This document shows positions 43,270 through 52,434 of a stretch of 64,000 nt of DNA, piece after piece (within the stretch, counting starts at the first letter, position 1; each line of letters opens with the position of its first letter). The DNA is from Bradyrhizobium sp. CCGUVB1N3 (lineage in GTDB: Bacteria > Pseudomonadota > Alphaproteobacteria > Rhizobiales > Xanthobacteraceae). The notes beneath the pieces were generated by a model. It was not told the DNA's origin and searched no databases. It worked only from the letters and a program-made list of their open reading frames with translations. The stretch is from contig NZ_JANADR010000001.1 of NCBI RefSeq assembly GCF_024199925.1, forward strand, positions 868,001 to 932,000. Reading direction: 5' to 3'. A program made the translations under genes and the position numbers.

Positions 43270-44295
43270 TCAATTCATGAGTCTGAGCCAGTGCACCCAC
43301 TCTGCGAGCGTGTTGTCCGACGTTGCCGACAACGCTTTGCCCTCGATAGCCCGCACGCGCACCTCGCGTGGGGTGAGATCGAACTGCCGCTGAAAGGCGA
43401 GAGCGAAGCTGCGATAGTGATTAAATCCATGCGCCTCGGCGATCGCCTCGATCGACTGACCTCTGTGTGCCGGATGAGCCAAGGCCGCACGAATCAAGGA
43501 CAGGCGCTTTCGTCGTATGTAGGCCGCAACACCGCCATGGGATTCGAAGAGATAGCCGAGATTGCGTCGCGTCATTCCAAAGCGGCCGGCAATGGTTTCC
43601 GGATTGAGGTCCGGCTCGAGGACATGAGCGTTGATGTACGAGCAAATCCGCTCGGTCATCGCCATCCGCACACTGCCGGCCTGTTCTTCGTGAACCGTGC
43701 CGTTGAGCGCCGCAGCAATCAACTGCACAGTGGCAGGTATCACCGCTTGAGCCTGATCAAGCGACATGCCGGACAGCCGCGCGCGAAGGCCGACGATATG
43801 ATCCCTGACGAGCGCGGCAAGCGGGTCGCTCGACGGCAACAGGTGCAGATTGTGCTCGTCCGGCGATTTGAGATGAGGGCCGAGCAGATTGCGTGGCAAG
43901 AACAGCGCGAGTGCCCGGTTGTCGCCCCCGCGCCGGTCGCTGGGCTGCGCCATGTCGTAAATCATGATGTCGTCGGCGCGGACCGTGTCCCCGCCGTCCC
44001 GCGGGCCGCTCCAGCCTCTGCGCAGGATCTGCACCATGTACATATCCAACCCATCGCGTGCGATGCAGGTGCGGGAGCGGCTCCAGTCCTGGGCAGGCTG
44101 CTGAAAGTCGGCAATCAGAACGTTGCCAACCTGCCAAGCATCCGTGCGTACTTCGTAGGTTGGCGGATATTCCTTCAGCGCGCGCAGGTCGTAGTGGAGA
44201 CCGGTATGCTCCTGCCAGAGTTTGAACGCCTGCTTTCCGGGGAGGCCGCGTGTGTCGAGGATCGAATGGGGGATTCTCTCTGCGTGCTCTGCCAT
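43270..44295 (-). CDS. AraC family transcriptional regulator
   Basis: A 341-aa regulator with an N-terminal AraC-binding-like domain (about 15-200, DTRGLPGKQAFKLWQEHTG at its start) and a C-terminal double helix-turn-helix (about 235-320: LNPETIAGRFGMTRRNLGYL and SIEAIAEAHGFNHYRSFALA). ATG 44295 gives the usual length before the first domain; the frame opens to a TTG at 44394, which is unlikely. Inducer and targets unknown. Neighbours are the autotransporter and the Ugp-like operon, neither of which it obviously serves. Confidence 0.9.
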   Translation of the reverse strand: MAEHAERIPHSILDTRGLPGKQAFKLWQEHTGLHYDLRALKEYPPTYEVRTDAWQVGNVLIADFQQPAQDWSRSRTCIARDGLDMYMVQILRRGWSGPRDGGDTVRADDIMIYDMAQPSDRRGGDNRALALFLPRNLLGPHLKSPDEHNLHLLPSSDPLAALVRDHIVGLRARLSGMSLDQAQAVIPATVQLIAAALNGTVHEEQAGSVRMAMTERICSYINAHVLEPDLNPETIAGRFGMTRRNLGYLFESHGGVAAYIRRKRLSLIRAALAHPAHRGQSIEAIAEAHGFNHYRSFALAFQRQFDLTPREVRVRAIEGKALSATSDNTLAEWVHWLRLMN

Positions 44296-44521
44296 GTCTG
44301 AACGAATGTCCAACTTACCGCGCGAGTAGTTGGTGCCTTTCCAGTTGAATTTGGTTCTAACGAAGCGGCAATGCCCTAGCACGATGAGGGCCAAAGTCAG
44401 CCGCCATGATTACAAGGGAATCTGCGGGAAGCAATGGAAGTTTTGGGAAAATATCGACTGCGCTCGCAGCTGCGATTGCGCGAGCCGGCGCCGAGCAGCG
44501 GCGCCAAGTGGCTGGGGCGTC

Positions 44522-44570
44522 AACCAGATAGCCCTCGGCGCCCCCGATGTGGGGACGCCGAGATCTGGTT
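44522..44570. terminator. Long imperfect palindrome after the binding-protein gene
   Basis: Three nested stems: AACCAGAT/ATCTGGTT, CTCGGCG/CGCCGAG and CCCC/GGGG, with small internal loops, 19 base pairs in 49 bases. It begins 22 bp beyond the binding-protein stop on the minus strand. No U-run follows, so it may stabilise the mRNA end or act with Rho. Confidence 0.6.
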
Positions 44571-44592
44571 CATCTTCTGAAGCTCCCCGGTA

Positions 44593-45912
44593 TCAGGGCA
44601 GCTTCAGTGCGGTCTCCGCGTTGTAGGGCTTGAGCAGCTCGTCGGCGGCCTTCTGCGCGGCGGCGAGTGCGTCCTTCGGCTGCTTCTTGCCGTTCAGGAC
44701 CAGCATCACCTCGTCCTCGAGGGTCTTGCGGACCGGCACGGTCTTGTAGGTCGCGAACCAGGGCTTTGCGACGTCGAGCTGGTCGACCGCGGTCTTGGCG
44801 TCCGGATTCTTGCCGAGGAAGTCGAGCATCTCCGGCGTCTTGTAGGCGGCCATGTTCGGGGCGAAATAGCCCGTGGCGCGGCTCCACCAGCCGCTCTTCT
44901 CCGGCGAGGTCATCCACTTGATCAGCGTCCAGGCCGCCTTCTGCTTGTCGGCCTCGAGACCGGCCGGAATGATCAGCGACGCGCCGCCGATCGGCACGGC
45001 GTTGCGGACGTTGCGCGGGATGAAGGCGACCTTGTAGGGGAATTTGGCGTTGTCGCGCACGTAAGTGAGCGAGCCCGTCGAGAGCATCATCATCGAGGCG
45101 TTGCCGGAGATGAAGGCGGTAGACACGGCCGGGCCTGGCGTTGCGCCCGGCGGATGCACCTTGTGCTTGGCGATGAGGTCGTTCCACCAGGAGAGCGCGC
45201 CGAGCATCGAGGGCGTGTCGTAATAGACTTCGCCGCCGAACTCCTCGTTGTAGTAGCGCCCGCCATTGGACATGGTGAGCGTCTCCATCATCCAGCCGCA
45301 ATAATCATAAGCGCAGGGAATCTCGATGCCCCAGCGCGTGACCTTGTCGCCCTCGCGCTTGGTCAGCTTCTTGGCCCAGTCGGTGACCTCGGCCCAGGTC
45401 TGCGGCGGCTTGTCGGGATCAAGACCGGCTTCCTTGGCATGCTCGGCGTTGATGTAGAGCAGCGGCGTCGAATTCTGGAACGGCACGCCATAGACCGAGC
45501 GGTTGATCATGGCGTTGCCGCTCAGCGCCGCAAAGAACTGGCCGAGGAACTGAGCCTTGGTGGTGCCGTCAGCGGCGATCAAGGAATCGAGATTGGTGAG
45601 CTCGCTCTCGATCTGCATGTCCAGGAGGAAGTTCGCCGACATGATCACGGCAGCCGGCGGCTTGCCGGCCTTGATCGCGGCGCGCGTCTTGATCAGCGTT
45701 TCGTCATAGGAGCCGGTATAGACCGCGGTCGTCTTGACCTCGGGATGGCTCTCGTTGAACTCCTTGATCAAGGTGCCCATGTCGCGGGCGAGCTTGCCGT
45801 CCACGGGGACGGGGAAGAACAGATCGATCTCGGTCGGGCCTTCGGCAAAGGCTGGAAAGGCGAGGGCGCCCGCGATGGTGAGGCCGAGCGCGAGCCGGCG
45901 GGAGAGCAGCAT
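44593..45912 (-). CDS. Ugp-like ABC transporter substrate-binding protein
   Basis: Periplasmic solute receptor of 439 aa, family 1 (sugar/glycerol-3-phosphate type). Signal peptide about 1-23 (ending AFAEG). The UgpB-like features are EFNESHPEVKTTAVYTGSYD, NSTPLLYINAEHAKEAGLDP and an ISGNASMMM segment near residue 265. Exact ligand is not fixed; sn-glycerol-3-phosphate or its diesters fit the neighbouring phosphodiesterase. It is the last gene of the operon, 11 bp after the permease. Confidence 0.9.
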   Translation of the reverse strand: MLLSRRLALGLTIAGALAFPAFAEGPTEIDLFFPVPVDGKLARDMGTLIKEFNESHPEVKTTAVYTGSYDETLIKTRAAIKAGKPPAAVIMSANFLLDMQIESELTNLDSLIAADGTTKAQFLGQFFAALSGNAMINRSVYGVPFQNSTPLLYINAEHAKEAGLDPDKPPQTWAEVTDWAKKLTKREGDKVTRWGIEIPCAYDYCGWMMETLTMSNGGRYYNEEFGGEVYYDTPSMLGALSWWNDLIAKHKVHPPGATPGPAVSTAFISGNASMMMLSTGSLTYVRDNAKFPYKVAFIPRNVRNAVPIGGASLIIPAGLEADKQKAAWTLIKWMTSPEKSGWWSRATGYFAPNMAAYKTPEMLDFLGKNPDAKTAVDQLDVAKPWFATYKTVPVRKTLEDEVMLVLNGKKQPKDALAAAQKAADELLKPYNAETALKLP

Positions 45913-45923
45913 CGGAAAATCTC

Positions 45924-46805
45924 CTATTTGATGCCTGAGGTGACGAAAGAGCTGATGAAGCGCTTCTGGAAAATCAGGAATGTGACGAGCAGCGGCGCGA
46001 TCACGATCAAGGTGCCGGCGGCGATCGTGCCCCAGGCCTGCGTGCCTTCGGCCGTGGTGGTGAACACGGACAGCCCCACGGTGAGCGGACGCTTGTCCGG
46101 CGAATTGATCACCATCAGCGGCCAGAGGAAGTCGTTCCAGTGGCTGGTGACGGAGACGATCGCAAACGCAGAGAAGCTCGGCAGCGACAGCGGCACGTAG
46201 ATGTGGCGGATGCGCGCGAACACGCCGGCGCCATCGATCAGCGCCGCGTCCTCCAGCTCGGTCGGAATGGCCTCGAAGGCCTGGCGCATCAGGAAGGTGC
46301 CGAAGGCCGAGGCGAAGAACGGCATCATCACGCCGGTCAGCGTGTCGTAGAGCCCGAGCTTTGCCACCAGCGTCAGGTTCGGCACGATCAAGAGCACCGG
46401 CACCAGCATGAGCTGCAACAGGAAGAGATAGAAGATCAGCGTCTTGCCGGCGAACGCGAGGCGCGCGAAGGCGAAGCCCGCCAGCGTCACGGTGACGAGT
46501 TGCACCAGCAGGATGCCGGTGCAGATGATGGTGGTGTTAAGGAAGTAGCGCGGGAAGTCGCCGATGTCCCAGGCATCCCTGATGTTGTCGAGCGTGGGCT
46601 TCATGCTCGGCATCAGCTCGGCCATGGCGTTGATGCCATCGGAGGCCGGCCGCAGCGTCGCCACCACCATCCACAGGAACGGGATCAGCCAGACCAGCGC
46701 GAGCAGCACCACCAGTGCAAAGCCGAGCTTTGGCGTGATCTCGTTGCGGGTGGCGAGCGGCGCGTCCTTGAAAAGTTGCTTGAACAGTTGCTTGAACAGT
46801 TTCAT
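45924..46805 (-). CDS. ABC transporter permease (UgpE/MalG-type)
   Basis: A 293-aa inner-membrane permease with the MalG-type topology, six membrane helices and the EAA loop EAFEAIPTELEDAALIDGAGV. ATG 46805 overlaps the stop of the preceding permease (ATGA), coupling the two. The N-terminus has a threefold 15-base repeat, read as LFKQLFKQLFKD. It should pair with the UgpA-type permease and the binding protein that follows. Confidence 0.93.
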   Translation of the reverse strand: MKLFKQLFKQLFKDAPLATRNEITPKLGFALVVLLALVWLIPFLWMVVATLRPASDGINAMAELMPSMKPTLDNIRDAWDIGDFPRYFLNTTIICTGILLVQLVTVTLAGFAFARLAFAGKTLIFYLFLLQLMLVPVLLIVPNLTLVAKLGLYDTLTGVMMPFFASAFGTFLMRQAFEAIPTELEDAALIDGAGVFARIRHIYVPLSLPSFSAFAIVSVTSHWNDFLWPLMVINSPDKRPLTVGLSVFTTTAEGTQAWGTIAAGTLIVIAPLLVTFLIFQKRFISSFVTSGIK

Positions 46806-47752
46806 GACCCGCCCTCGCGGTTGGCAAGCGTGCGGAAGGACAGCGCCGTCAGCCCCATCAGCACGCCGAGCGAGAGCAGCGTTGCCGCCGAGGCCTTGCC
46901 GACGTCGTAATGCTCGACCGCCTGCTGGTAGATGTAGAACAGCACGAGATTGGTCGCGTTCGACGGCCCACCCTTGGTCATGACGAAGACGTGGTCGACC
47001 TGCGTCACGGCGTTGAGGCCGGCGATCACGGTGACGAACAGGAAGGTCGGGCGCAGCTCCGGCAGGATGATGTAGCGCAGGCGCTGCCACGGGCCCGCGC
47101 CGTCGAGATATGAGGCTTCCATCGCGTCTTCCGGCACGGCCTGGAGGCCTGCAAGGAAGAACAGCATGTAGTAGCCGGCGTTCTTCCAGATCGTGATCAC
47201 CATGATCGCAACGAGCGCGATGTCGGGATCGCCGAGCCAGTTCGGCAGCACCGGAAGCAGGCGGCCGATATAGTGATCGAGCAGCCCGACATTGGGCAGG
47301 AAGATGAACAGGAACAGCGCGGATGCCGCGACCATCGGGATCAGCACCGGCAGGAACAGCGCGGCGCGCAGCGCACTCGTCACCGCATTGGTGCGGGACA
47401 GCGCCAGCGCAAAGAGGAAGGCGAGCGCCATGCTCGGCACCACGGTGCCGACCGCGTAGATGAGATTGTTGACGACCGCGCCTGTGAACGCGGGGTCGGC
47501 GAGCACGGCTGCGACATTGTCCAGCCCAACGAAGCGGCTCGGCGCCCGCGGCGTGGCGCGCTGATAGAGCGCATCCACGATGACCCGCCCCACTGCGCCA
47601 TAGGTGAAAGCCGCGAGGAAGATGAGCGACGGCAGCAGCAGCAGATAGGCCGGAAGCGAGGCTTTGACCGCGGCGGACAATCGCCTCACCACGGGAGGGC
47701 GCGACGATGCGATCGCCGCGACCGGGAGAGCCGCGGGCTCGGCAAGGCTCAT
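46802..47752 (-). CDS. ABC transporter permease (UgpA/MalF-type)
   Basis: A 316-aa permease with about six helices and the EAA-type loop EDAMEASYLDGAGPWQRLRY. ATG 47752 lies one base after the stop of the phosphodiesterase; an in-frame ATG at 47779 is possible but would overlap that gene. The membrane core begins LPAYLLLLPSLIFLAAFTYG. Its partner permease starts in its final codons. Confidence 0.92.
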   Translation of the reverse strand: MSLAEPAALPVAAIASSRPPVVRRLSAAVKASLPAYLLLLPSLIFLAAFTYGAVGRVIVDALYQRATPRAPSRFVGLDNVAAVLADPAFTGAVVNNLIYAVGTVVPSMALAFLFALALSRTNAVTSALRAALFLPVLIPMVAASALFLFIFLPNVGLLDHYIGRLLPVLPNWLGDPDIALVAIMVITIWKNAGYYMLFFLAGLQAVPEDAMEASYLDGAGPWQRLRYIILPELRPTFLFVTVIAGLNAVTQVDHVFVMTKGGPSNATNLVLFYIYQQAVEHYDVGKASAATLLSLGVLMGLTALSFRTLANREGGS

Positions 47753-47753
47753 C

Positions 47754-48602
47754 TCACCGCGCCGCGAAGTTGAGTGCATAGTCGCGATCGTCCATTCCCT
47801 CCGGTGAGGAGAAGGGGAAGCGCAAGCTCGTGTCGAGGAAGTCGTGGCTGTGCACGACCAGGTTTTCCTGGTCGATCAGCACCACGCCATAGGCCGGCGG
47901 CTCGTGGCTTGCGAGATGCGGAGCCTTCGCATCGAGCTCGAACCAGACCTGGTGGTTGGTGCCGCGCAGGGTGGAGAAGGGGATCTTGCCGTAGCTGCCC
48001 GAGATCGGACGGTGCACATGGCCGAAGAAGAGGTGGCGGATGCGGGAACGATAGGGCGCGATCACCTCGGCAAATTCAGCGCTCTGCTTCAGCGCGATCT
48101 CGTCCATCGCGTGGACGCCGACCGGGAACGGCGGATGATGCATGAACACCACGAACGGCACATCAGCGGGCGCTTTGGCGAGCGTCTCCGCAAGCCAGCC
48201 GAGGCGCTTTGCGCACATCTCGCCGGCGTCGCTGGTCTCGTCCAGCGTGTCGAGGAAGACGAACAGGCCGTGTTCCGTGGTCCGCGTGCCCTGTACGAAA
48301 CCGTTGGCATCGCGCGGCGCGGCCTTGAGCCCGTCGAGGCAGGCTACGCGCCGGTCGTGATTACCGACCATCGCGATGTAGGGCATCTTGAGAGGGGCCA
48401 TCGCGCCAGCGAAATCCGCATAGGCCGCAGGGTCACCCCAATGGGTGAGATCGCCGGTCACGACCGTGAAGGCGGCATCCGAATGGTGCTTGTTGATATC
48501 GGCGATGGCGGCGTCGAGGCGGGCACGCGGATCGAGGCCATAGAGTTTCAGGCCCGGGCCCGCAAGATGCGTGTCGGTGAGGTGGATGAATTTGAAAGGC
48601 AT
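47754..48602 (-). CDS. GpdQ/CpdA-like metallophosphoesterase
   Basis: A 282-aa two-metal phosphodiesterase, probably cytosolic. All calcineurin-fold ligands are present: D10 and H12 (DTH), D51 (GDLTHWGD), N81-H82-D83 (GNHDRR), H155 (HHPP) and H195-H197 (GHVH). GpdQ enzymes split glycerophosphodiesters. As the first gene of the transporter operon it could process an imported glycerophosphodiester. It has a candidate Pho box 73 bp upstream. Confidence 0.88.
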   Translation of the reverse strand: MPFKFIHLTDTHLAGPGLKLYGLDPRARLDAAIADINKHHSDAAFTVVTGDLTHWGDPAAYADFAGAMAPLKMPYIAMVGNHDRRVACLDGLKAAPRDANGFVQGTRTTEHGLFVFLDTLDETSDAGEMCAKRLGWLAETLAKAPADVPFVVFMHHPPFPVGVHAMDEIALKQSAEFAEVIAPYRSRIRHLFFGHVHRPISGSYGKIPFSTLRGTNHQVWFELDAKAPHLASHEPPAYGVVLIDQENLVVHSHDFLDTSLRFPFSSPEGMDDRDYALNFAAR

Positions 48603-48675
48603 GGCGCGTGTGTCTTGTCTCTGGGAGGACGGTCGCCTCCGGCAAGACGGCCCGCCAGCCGGTTAGAGTGCGAGT

Positions 48676-48693
48676 GTTTCAGTTTGATGACAG
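48676..48693 (-). promoter_or_regulatory. Candidate Pho box upstream of the phosphodiesterase-transporter operon
   Basis: The minus strand reads CTGTCAT-CAAA-CTGAAAC: a perfect first half-site, a 4-bp spacer and a weaker second half (4 of 7). The 11-bp period is that of PhoB boxes. It is 73 bp before the first gene. The system's likely substrate agrees with Pho control. Confidence 0.5.
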
Positions 48694-48832
48694 TGGTTGC
48701 CGACGCCGCAAATTGTTGGGCAGAACGGCAGACGAGGTCAACCGGGTCGTCTCGCGGTGCGGTAGGGAGCCGATCGCCGGGCGTGTCGGATTCGTGTTGA
48801 CCGTGCGCAAGTTCGTACGGTCTGCGCCAGCC

Positions 48833-50311
48833 TCACGTCCCGCAAAACGTCCGCAGCACGCGCTGATCCGGCAGCGGCGGGTCCTGATAGGCCGCGTACT
48901 CCGGCTGATTCTCGTACGGCTTGGCCAGCACCTTCACCAGCTCTTCGAACGGTGCGTAGTCGTCGTTGTCAACGGCGGCGCGGATCACCGCTTCGACCCG
49001 GTGATTGCGCGGGATGAAGGCCGGGTTGACGGCGTGCATGGCGGCCTGCCGCTCGGATGCGGACTGCGGCTCTGCGGCGATGCGCTCGCGCCAGCGTTTG
49101 GCCCAATCGTCGAACGCCGCCGGGTCCATGAACTGTGCGCGGACGTCAGCAACTCCGTTTTCGTTGCCTGCGGCGTCGCCGAGCTTGCGGAAGGTGAGGG
49201 TGAAGTCGGCGGCATTCTTCGCCATCGCATCCAGCAGGTCCTGGATCAACGCCTCGTCGCCGTCGTGTTCCGTGAACAGGCCGACCTTCCTGCGCAGGCC
49301 CCCCTGATAAGCCCTGGTGAACGCGTCCGGGAACGCGCCAAGAATGTCCTGCGCCTGTTCGATCGCCTTCTCCTGATCGTCGGAGAACAGCGGCAACAGG
49401 CATTCGGCGAGCCGCGTCAGATTCCACAGCGCGATGCGGGGCTGGTTGGCATAGGCGTAGCGGCCCATTTCGTCGATCGACGAGAACACCTGCGCGGGAT
49501 CGTAGGAGTCCATGAAGGCGCAGGGGCCGTAATCGATGGTCTCGCCGGAGATCGAGGTGTTGTCGGTGTTCATCACGCCATGGATGAAGCCGACCAGGAG
49601 CCAGCGCGCGACGAGATCGGCCTGGCGCGCAACGACGCCGGCGAGCAGCGCGTGATAGGGGCGCTCCGCGCTGCGCAGCTCCGGATAGTGCCTGTCGATG
49701 ACATGGTCGGCGAGGCGGCGGATCGCGTCGGTGTCGCGGCGCACGGCAAAATACTGGAAGGTGCCGACGCGGATGTGGCTCGACGCCACGCGGGTCAGCA
49801 CGGCGCCCGGCAGCGCGGTCTCGCGGATCACGTGCTCGCCGGTGACGACGGCGGCGAGCGAGCGCGTGGTCGGGATGCCGAGCGCATTCATCGCTTCGCT
49901 GACCACGTATTCCCGCAGCACCGGTCCGAGCGCGGCGCGGCCATCGCCGCGGCGCGAGAAGGGGGTGGGACCTGAGCCCTTGAGCTGGATGTCGCGGCGA
50001 CCACCGTCCTTGTCGATGACCTCGCCGAGCAGGATCGCCCGGCCGTCGCCGAGCTGGGGCACGAACTGCCCGAACTGGTGGCCGGCATAGGCCATGGCGA
50101 TGGGGTCTGCGCCGGCAGGAACCGTCTTGCCTGCCAGGATCTCGGCCCCCTCCGGCGTCTCCAGCAGGTCCGGATCAAGCCCGAGCTGGAGGGCCAGCGG
50201 CCGGTTCAGCTTGATCAGCCGGGGTGCGGCAACCGGGGTCGGTGCGACGCGGGCGAAGAAGGTGTCCGGCAGCGCCGAATAGGAGTTCTGGAACGGGAAA
50301 TGGACAGTCAT
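48833..50311 (-). CDS. selO: Protein adenylyltransferase SelO (YdiU)
   Basis: Pseudokinase-fold enzyme that transfers AMP to proteins, known for redox-linked regulation. The 492-aa protein shows the conserved AYAGHQFGQFVPQLGDGRA, QLKGSGPTPFSRRGDGRA and MNTDNTSISGETIDYGPCAF (the ATP-site NTD-DYGP). Its C-terminal Cys lies in RTFCGT, in the position of the selenocysteine found in eukaryotic SelO. It diverges from aspS with a gap of 194 bp. Confidence 0.95.
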   Translation of the reverse strand: MTVHFPFQNSYSALPDTFFARVAPTPVAAPRLIKLNRPLALQLGLDPDLLETPEGAEILAGKTVPAGADPIAMAYAGHQFGQFVPQLGDGRAILLGEVIDKDGGRRDIQLKGSGPTPFSRRGDGRAALGPVLREYVVSEAMNALGIPTTRSLAAVVTGEHVIRETALPGAVLTRVASSHIRVGTFQYFAVRRDTDAIRRLADHVIDRHYPELRSAERPYHALLAGVVARQADLVARWLLVGFIHGVMNTDNTSISGETIDYGPCAFMDSYDPAQVFSSIDEMGRYAYANQPRIALWNLTRLAECLLPLFSDDQEKAIEQAQDILGAFPDAFTRAYQGGLRRKVGLFTEHDGDEALIQDLLDAMAKNAADFTLTFRKLGDAAGNENGVADVRAQFMDPAAFDDWAKRWRERIAAEPQSASERQAAMHAVNPAFIPRNHRVEAVIRAAVDNDDYAPFEELVKVLAKPYENQPEYAAYQDPPLPDQRVLRTFCGT

Positions 50312-50505
50312 AGGCCTAAAGATAGGCCTGGAACGCGCATCGGCAAAGGCTTAGGCCGAGACGGGCCAAAAATGCACGGTTCGGGCCCAAAACAGCCCGT
50401 TCCCTTGGTTGCCGCCCCCGGCCTCGTCGGGTAAACCCACCCGCAACTTCGGACCGGCCTTTTGGGTCGTCCGATTCGATCCTCCGACATCATTTTGGGA
50501 CTACC

Positions 50506-52278
50506 ATGCATCGCTACCGGTCACATACATGCGGCGCGCTCCGCGAGAGCCACATCGGCGAGACGGTCCGCCTTTCCGGCTGGGTCCATCGCGTTCGCGA
50601 CCATGGCGGCGTGCTGTTCATCGACCTGCGCGACCATTACGGCCTGACCCAGTGCGTGGTGGACCCGGATTCGCCGGCGTTCTCGCTGGCCGAGAAGCTG
50701 CGCTCGGAATACGTGGTGCGGATGGACGGCAAGGCCCGCCGCCGCCCGGAAGGCACCGACAATGACGACCTGCCGACCGGCAAGGTCGAGGTTTATGTCA
50801 GCGAGATCGAGGTGCTGGGCCCGGCCGGCGACCTGCCGCTGCCGGTGTTCGGCGACCAGGAATATCCCGAGGACATCCGCCTGAAATACCGCTTCCTCGA
50901 CCTGCGCCGCGAGAAGCTGCACCAGAACATCATGACGCGCGTCGCGATCATCGATTCCATGCGTCAGCGCATGAAGGCGCAGGGCTTCTTCGAGTTCAAC
51001 ACGCCGATCCTGACCGCGTCCTCGCCGGAGGGCGCGCGTGACTTCCTGGTGCCGTCGCGCATCCATCCCGGCAAGTTCTACGCGCTGCCGCAGGCGCCGC
51101 AGCAGTACAAGCAGCTGCTGATGATGTCGGGCTTCGACCGCTACTTCCAGATCGCGCCCTGTTTCCGCGACGAGGACCCGCGTGCCGACCGCCTGCCCGG
51201 CGAGTTCTACCAGCTCGACGTCGAGATGAGCTTCGTGACGCAGGACGACGTCTTCGCGGCGATGGAGCCGGTCATCACCGGCGTGTTCGAGGAGTTCGCC
51301 AAGGGCAAGCCCGTGACGAAGGGCTGGCGGCGGATTCCGTTCGCGGAAGCGCTGCTCAAATACGGCAGTGACAAGCCGGACCTGCGCAACCCCATCGAGA
51401 TGCAGGACGTCTCCGAGCACTTCCGCGGCTCCGGTTTCAAGGTGTTCGCGCGCATGCTCGAAGACCCGAAGAACCAGGTCTGGGCGATCCCGGCCGCAGG
51501 CGGCGGCAGCCGCGCCTTCTGCGATCGCATGAACTCCTGGGCGCAGGGCGAAGGCCAGCCCGGCCTCGGCTACATCATGTGGCGCGAGGGCGGCGAGGGC
51601 GCAGGCCCGCTTGCGAACAACATCGGGCCGGAACGCACGGCTGCGATCCGCACTCAGCTCGGCGTGAAGGAGGGCGATGCCGCCTTCTTCGTCGCCGGCG
51701 ATCCCGACAAGTTCTGGAAGTTCTCAGGGTTGGCCCGCAACAAGGTCGGCGAGGAGTTGAACCTCACCGACAAGGAGCGGTTCGAGCTCGCCTGGATCGT
51801 CGACTTCCCGATGTACGAGTACAACGAGGACGACAAGAAGGTCGACTTCTCGCACAACCCGTTCTCGATGCCGCAGGGCGGGCTTGAGGCGCTGAAGGGC
51901 CAGGATCCGCTGACCATCAAGGCGTTCCAGTACGACATCACCTGCAACGGCTACGAGATCGCCTCTGGTGGCATCCGTAACCACGTGCCGGAAGCGATGG
52001 TGAAGGCGTTCGAGATCGCGGGCTATGGCGAGCAGGAAGTGGTCGAGCGTTTTGGCGGCATGTACCGCGCCTTCCAGTACGGCGCGCCGCCGCATGGCGG
52101 CATGGCCGCAGGCGTCGACCGCATCGTGATGCTGCTCTGCGGCACCACGAATTTGCGCGAGATCTCGCTGTTCCCGATGAACCAGCAGGCCATGGACCTT
52201 TTGATGGGCGCGCCGTCGGAAGCCACGACCAAGCAGCTCCGCGAGCTGCACGTGCGGGTGAACCTGCCGCAGAAGTGA
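50506..52278 (+). CDS. aspS: Aspartyl-tRNA synthetase
   Basis: Charges tRNA(Asp), or also tRNA(Asn) in non-discriminating organisms. The 590-aa class II enzyme has an N-terminal OB anticodon-binding domain (about 1-110), motif 2 ([11 protein letters not shown]), the bacterial GAD insert (about 290-420) and motif 3 ([13 protein letters not shown]). Whether it is non-discriminating is not decided here; many alphaproteobacteria use a GatCAB-dependent route to Asn-tRNA. Confidence 0.97.
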   Translation: MHRYRSHTCGALRESHIGETVRLSGWVHRVRDHGGVLFIDLRDHYGLTQCVVDPDSPAFSLAEKLRSEYVVRMDGKARRRPEGTDNDDLPTGKVEVYVSEIEVLGPAGDLPLPVFGDQEYPEDIRLKYRFLDLRREKLHQNIMTRVAIIDSMRQRMKAQGFFEFNTPILTASSPEGARDFLVPSRIHPGKFYALPQAPQQYKQLLMMSGFDRYFQIAPCFRDEDPRADRLPGEFYQLDVEMSFVTQDDVFAAMEPVITGVFEEFAKGKPVTKGWRRIPFAEALLKYGSDKPDLRNPIEMQDVSEHFRGSGFKVFARMLEDPKNQVWAIPAAGGGSRAFCDRMNSWAQGEGQPGLGYIMWREGGEGAGPLANNIGPERTAAIRTQLGVKEGDAAFFVAGDPDKFWKFSGLARNKVGEELNLTDKERFELAWIVDFPMYEYNEDDKKVDFSHNPFSMPQGGLEALKGQDPLTIKAFQYDITCNGYEIASGGIRNHVPEAMVKAFEIAGYGEQEVVERFGGMYRAFQYGAPPHGGMAAGVDRIVMLLCGTTNLREISLFPMNQQAMDLLMGAPSEATTKQLRELHVRVNLPQK

Positions 52279-52281
52279 TTT

Positions 52282-52421
52282 GGTCTCGTGCCCCGGACGC
52301 AGCGCAGCACGCAGTGGTGCGCTGCTGAGCCGGGGCCCACGTCTCGGCAAACACAGGCTTTCTGGGTCCCGGCTCTGCGCAGCAACGCTCGCGCGCTGCA
52401 GCGCGTCCGGGACACGAGACC
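52282..52421. repeat. Palindromic intergenic element with 19-bp terminal inverted repeats
   Basis: Left arm GGTCTCGTGCCCCGGACGC (52282-52300) and right arm GCGTCCGGGACACGAGACC (52403-52421) are inverted, with 18 of 19 matches. Inner arms also pair (GTGCGCTGC...). It fills the space between convergent aspS and the AsmA-like gene. It resembles palindromic elements repeated in Bradyrhizobium genomes, as far as I recall. Confidence 0.75.
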
Positions 52422-52434
52422 GCAACCGCCCGAC

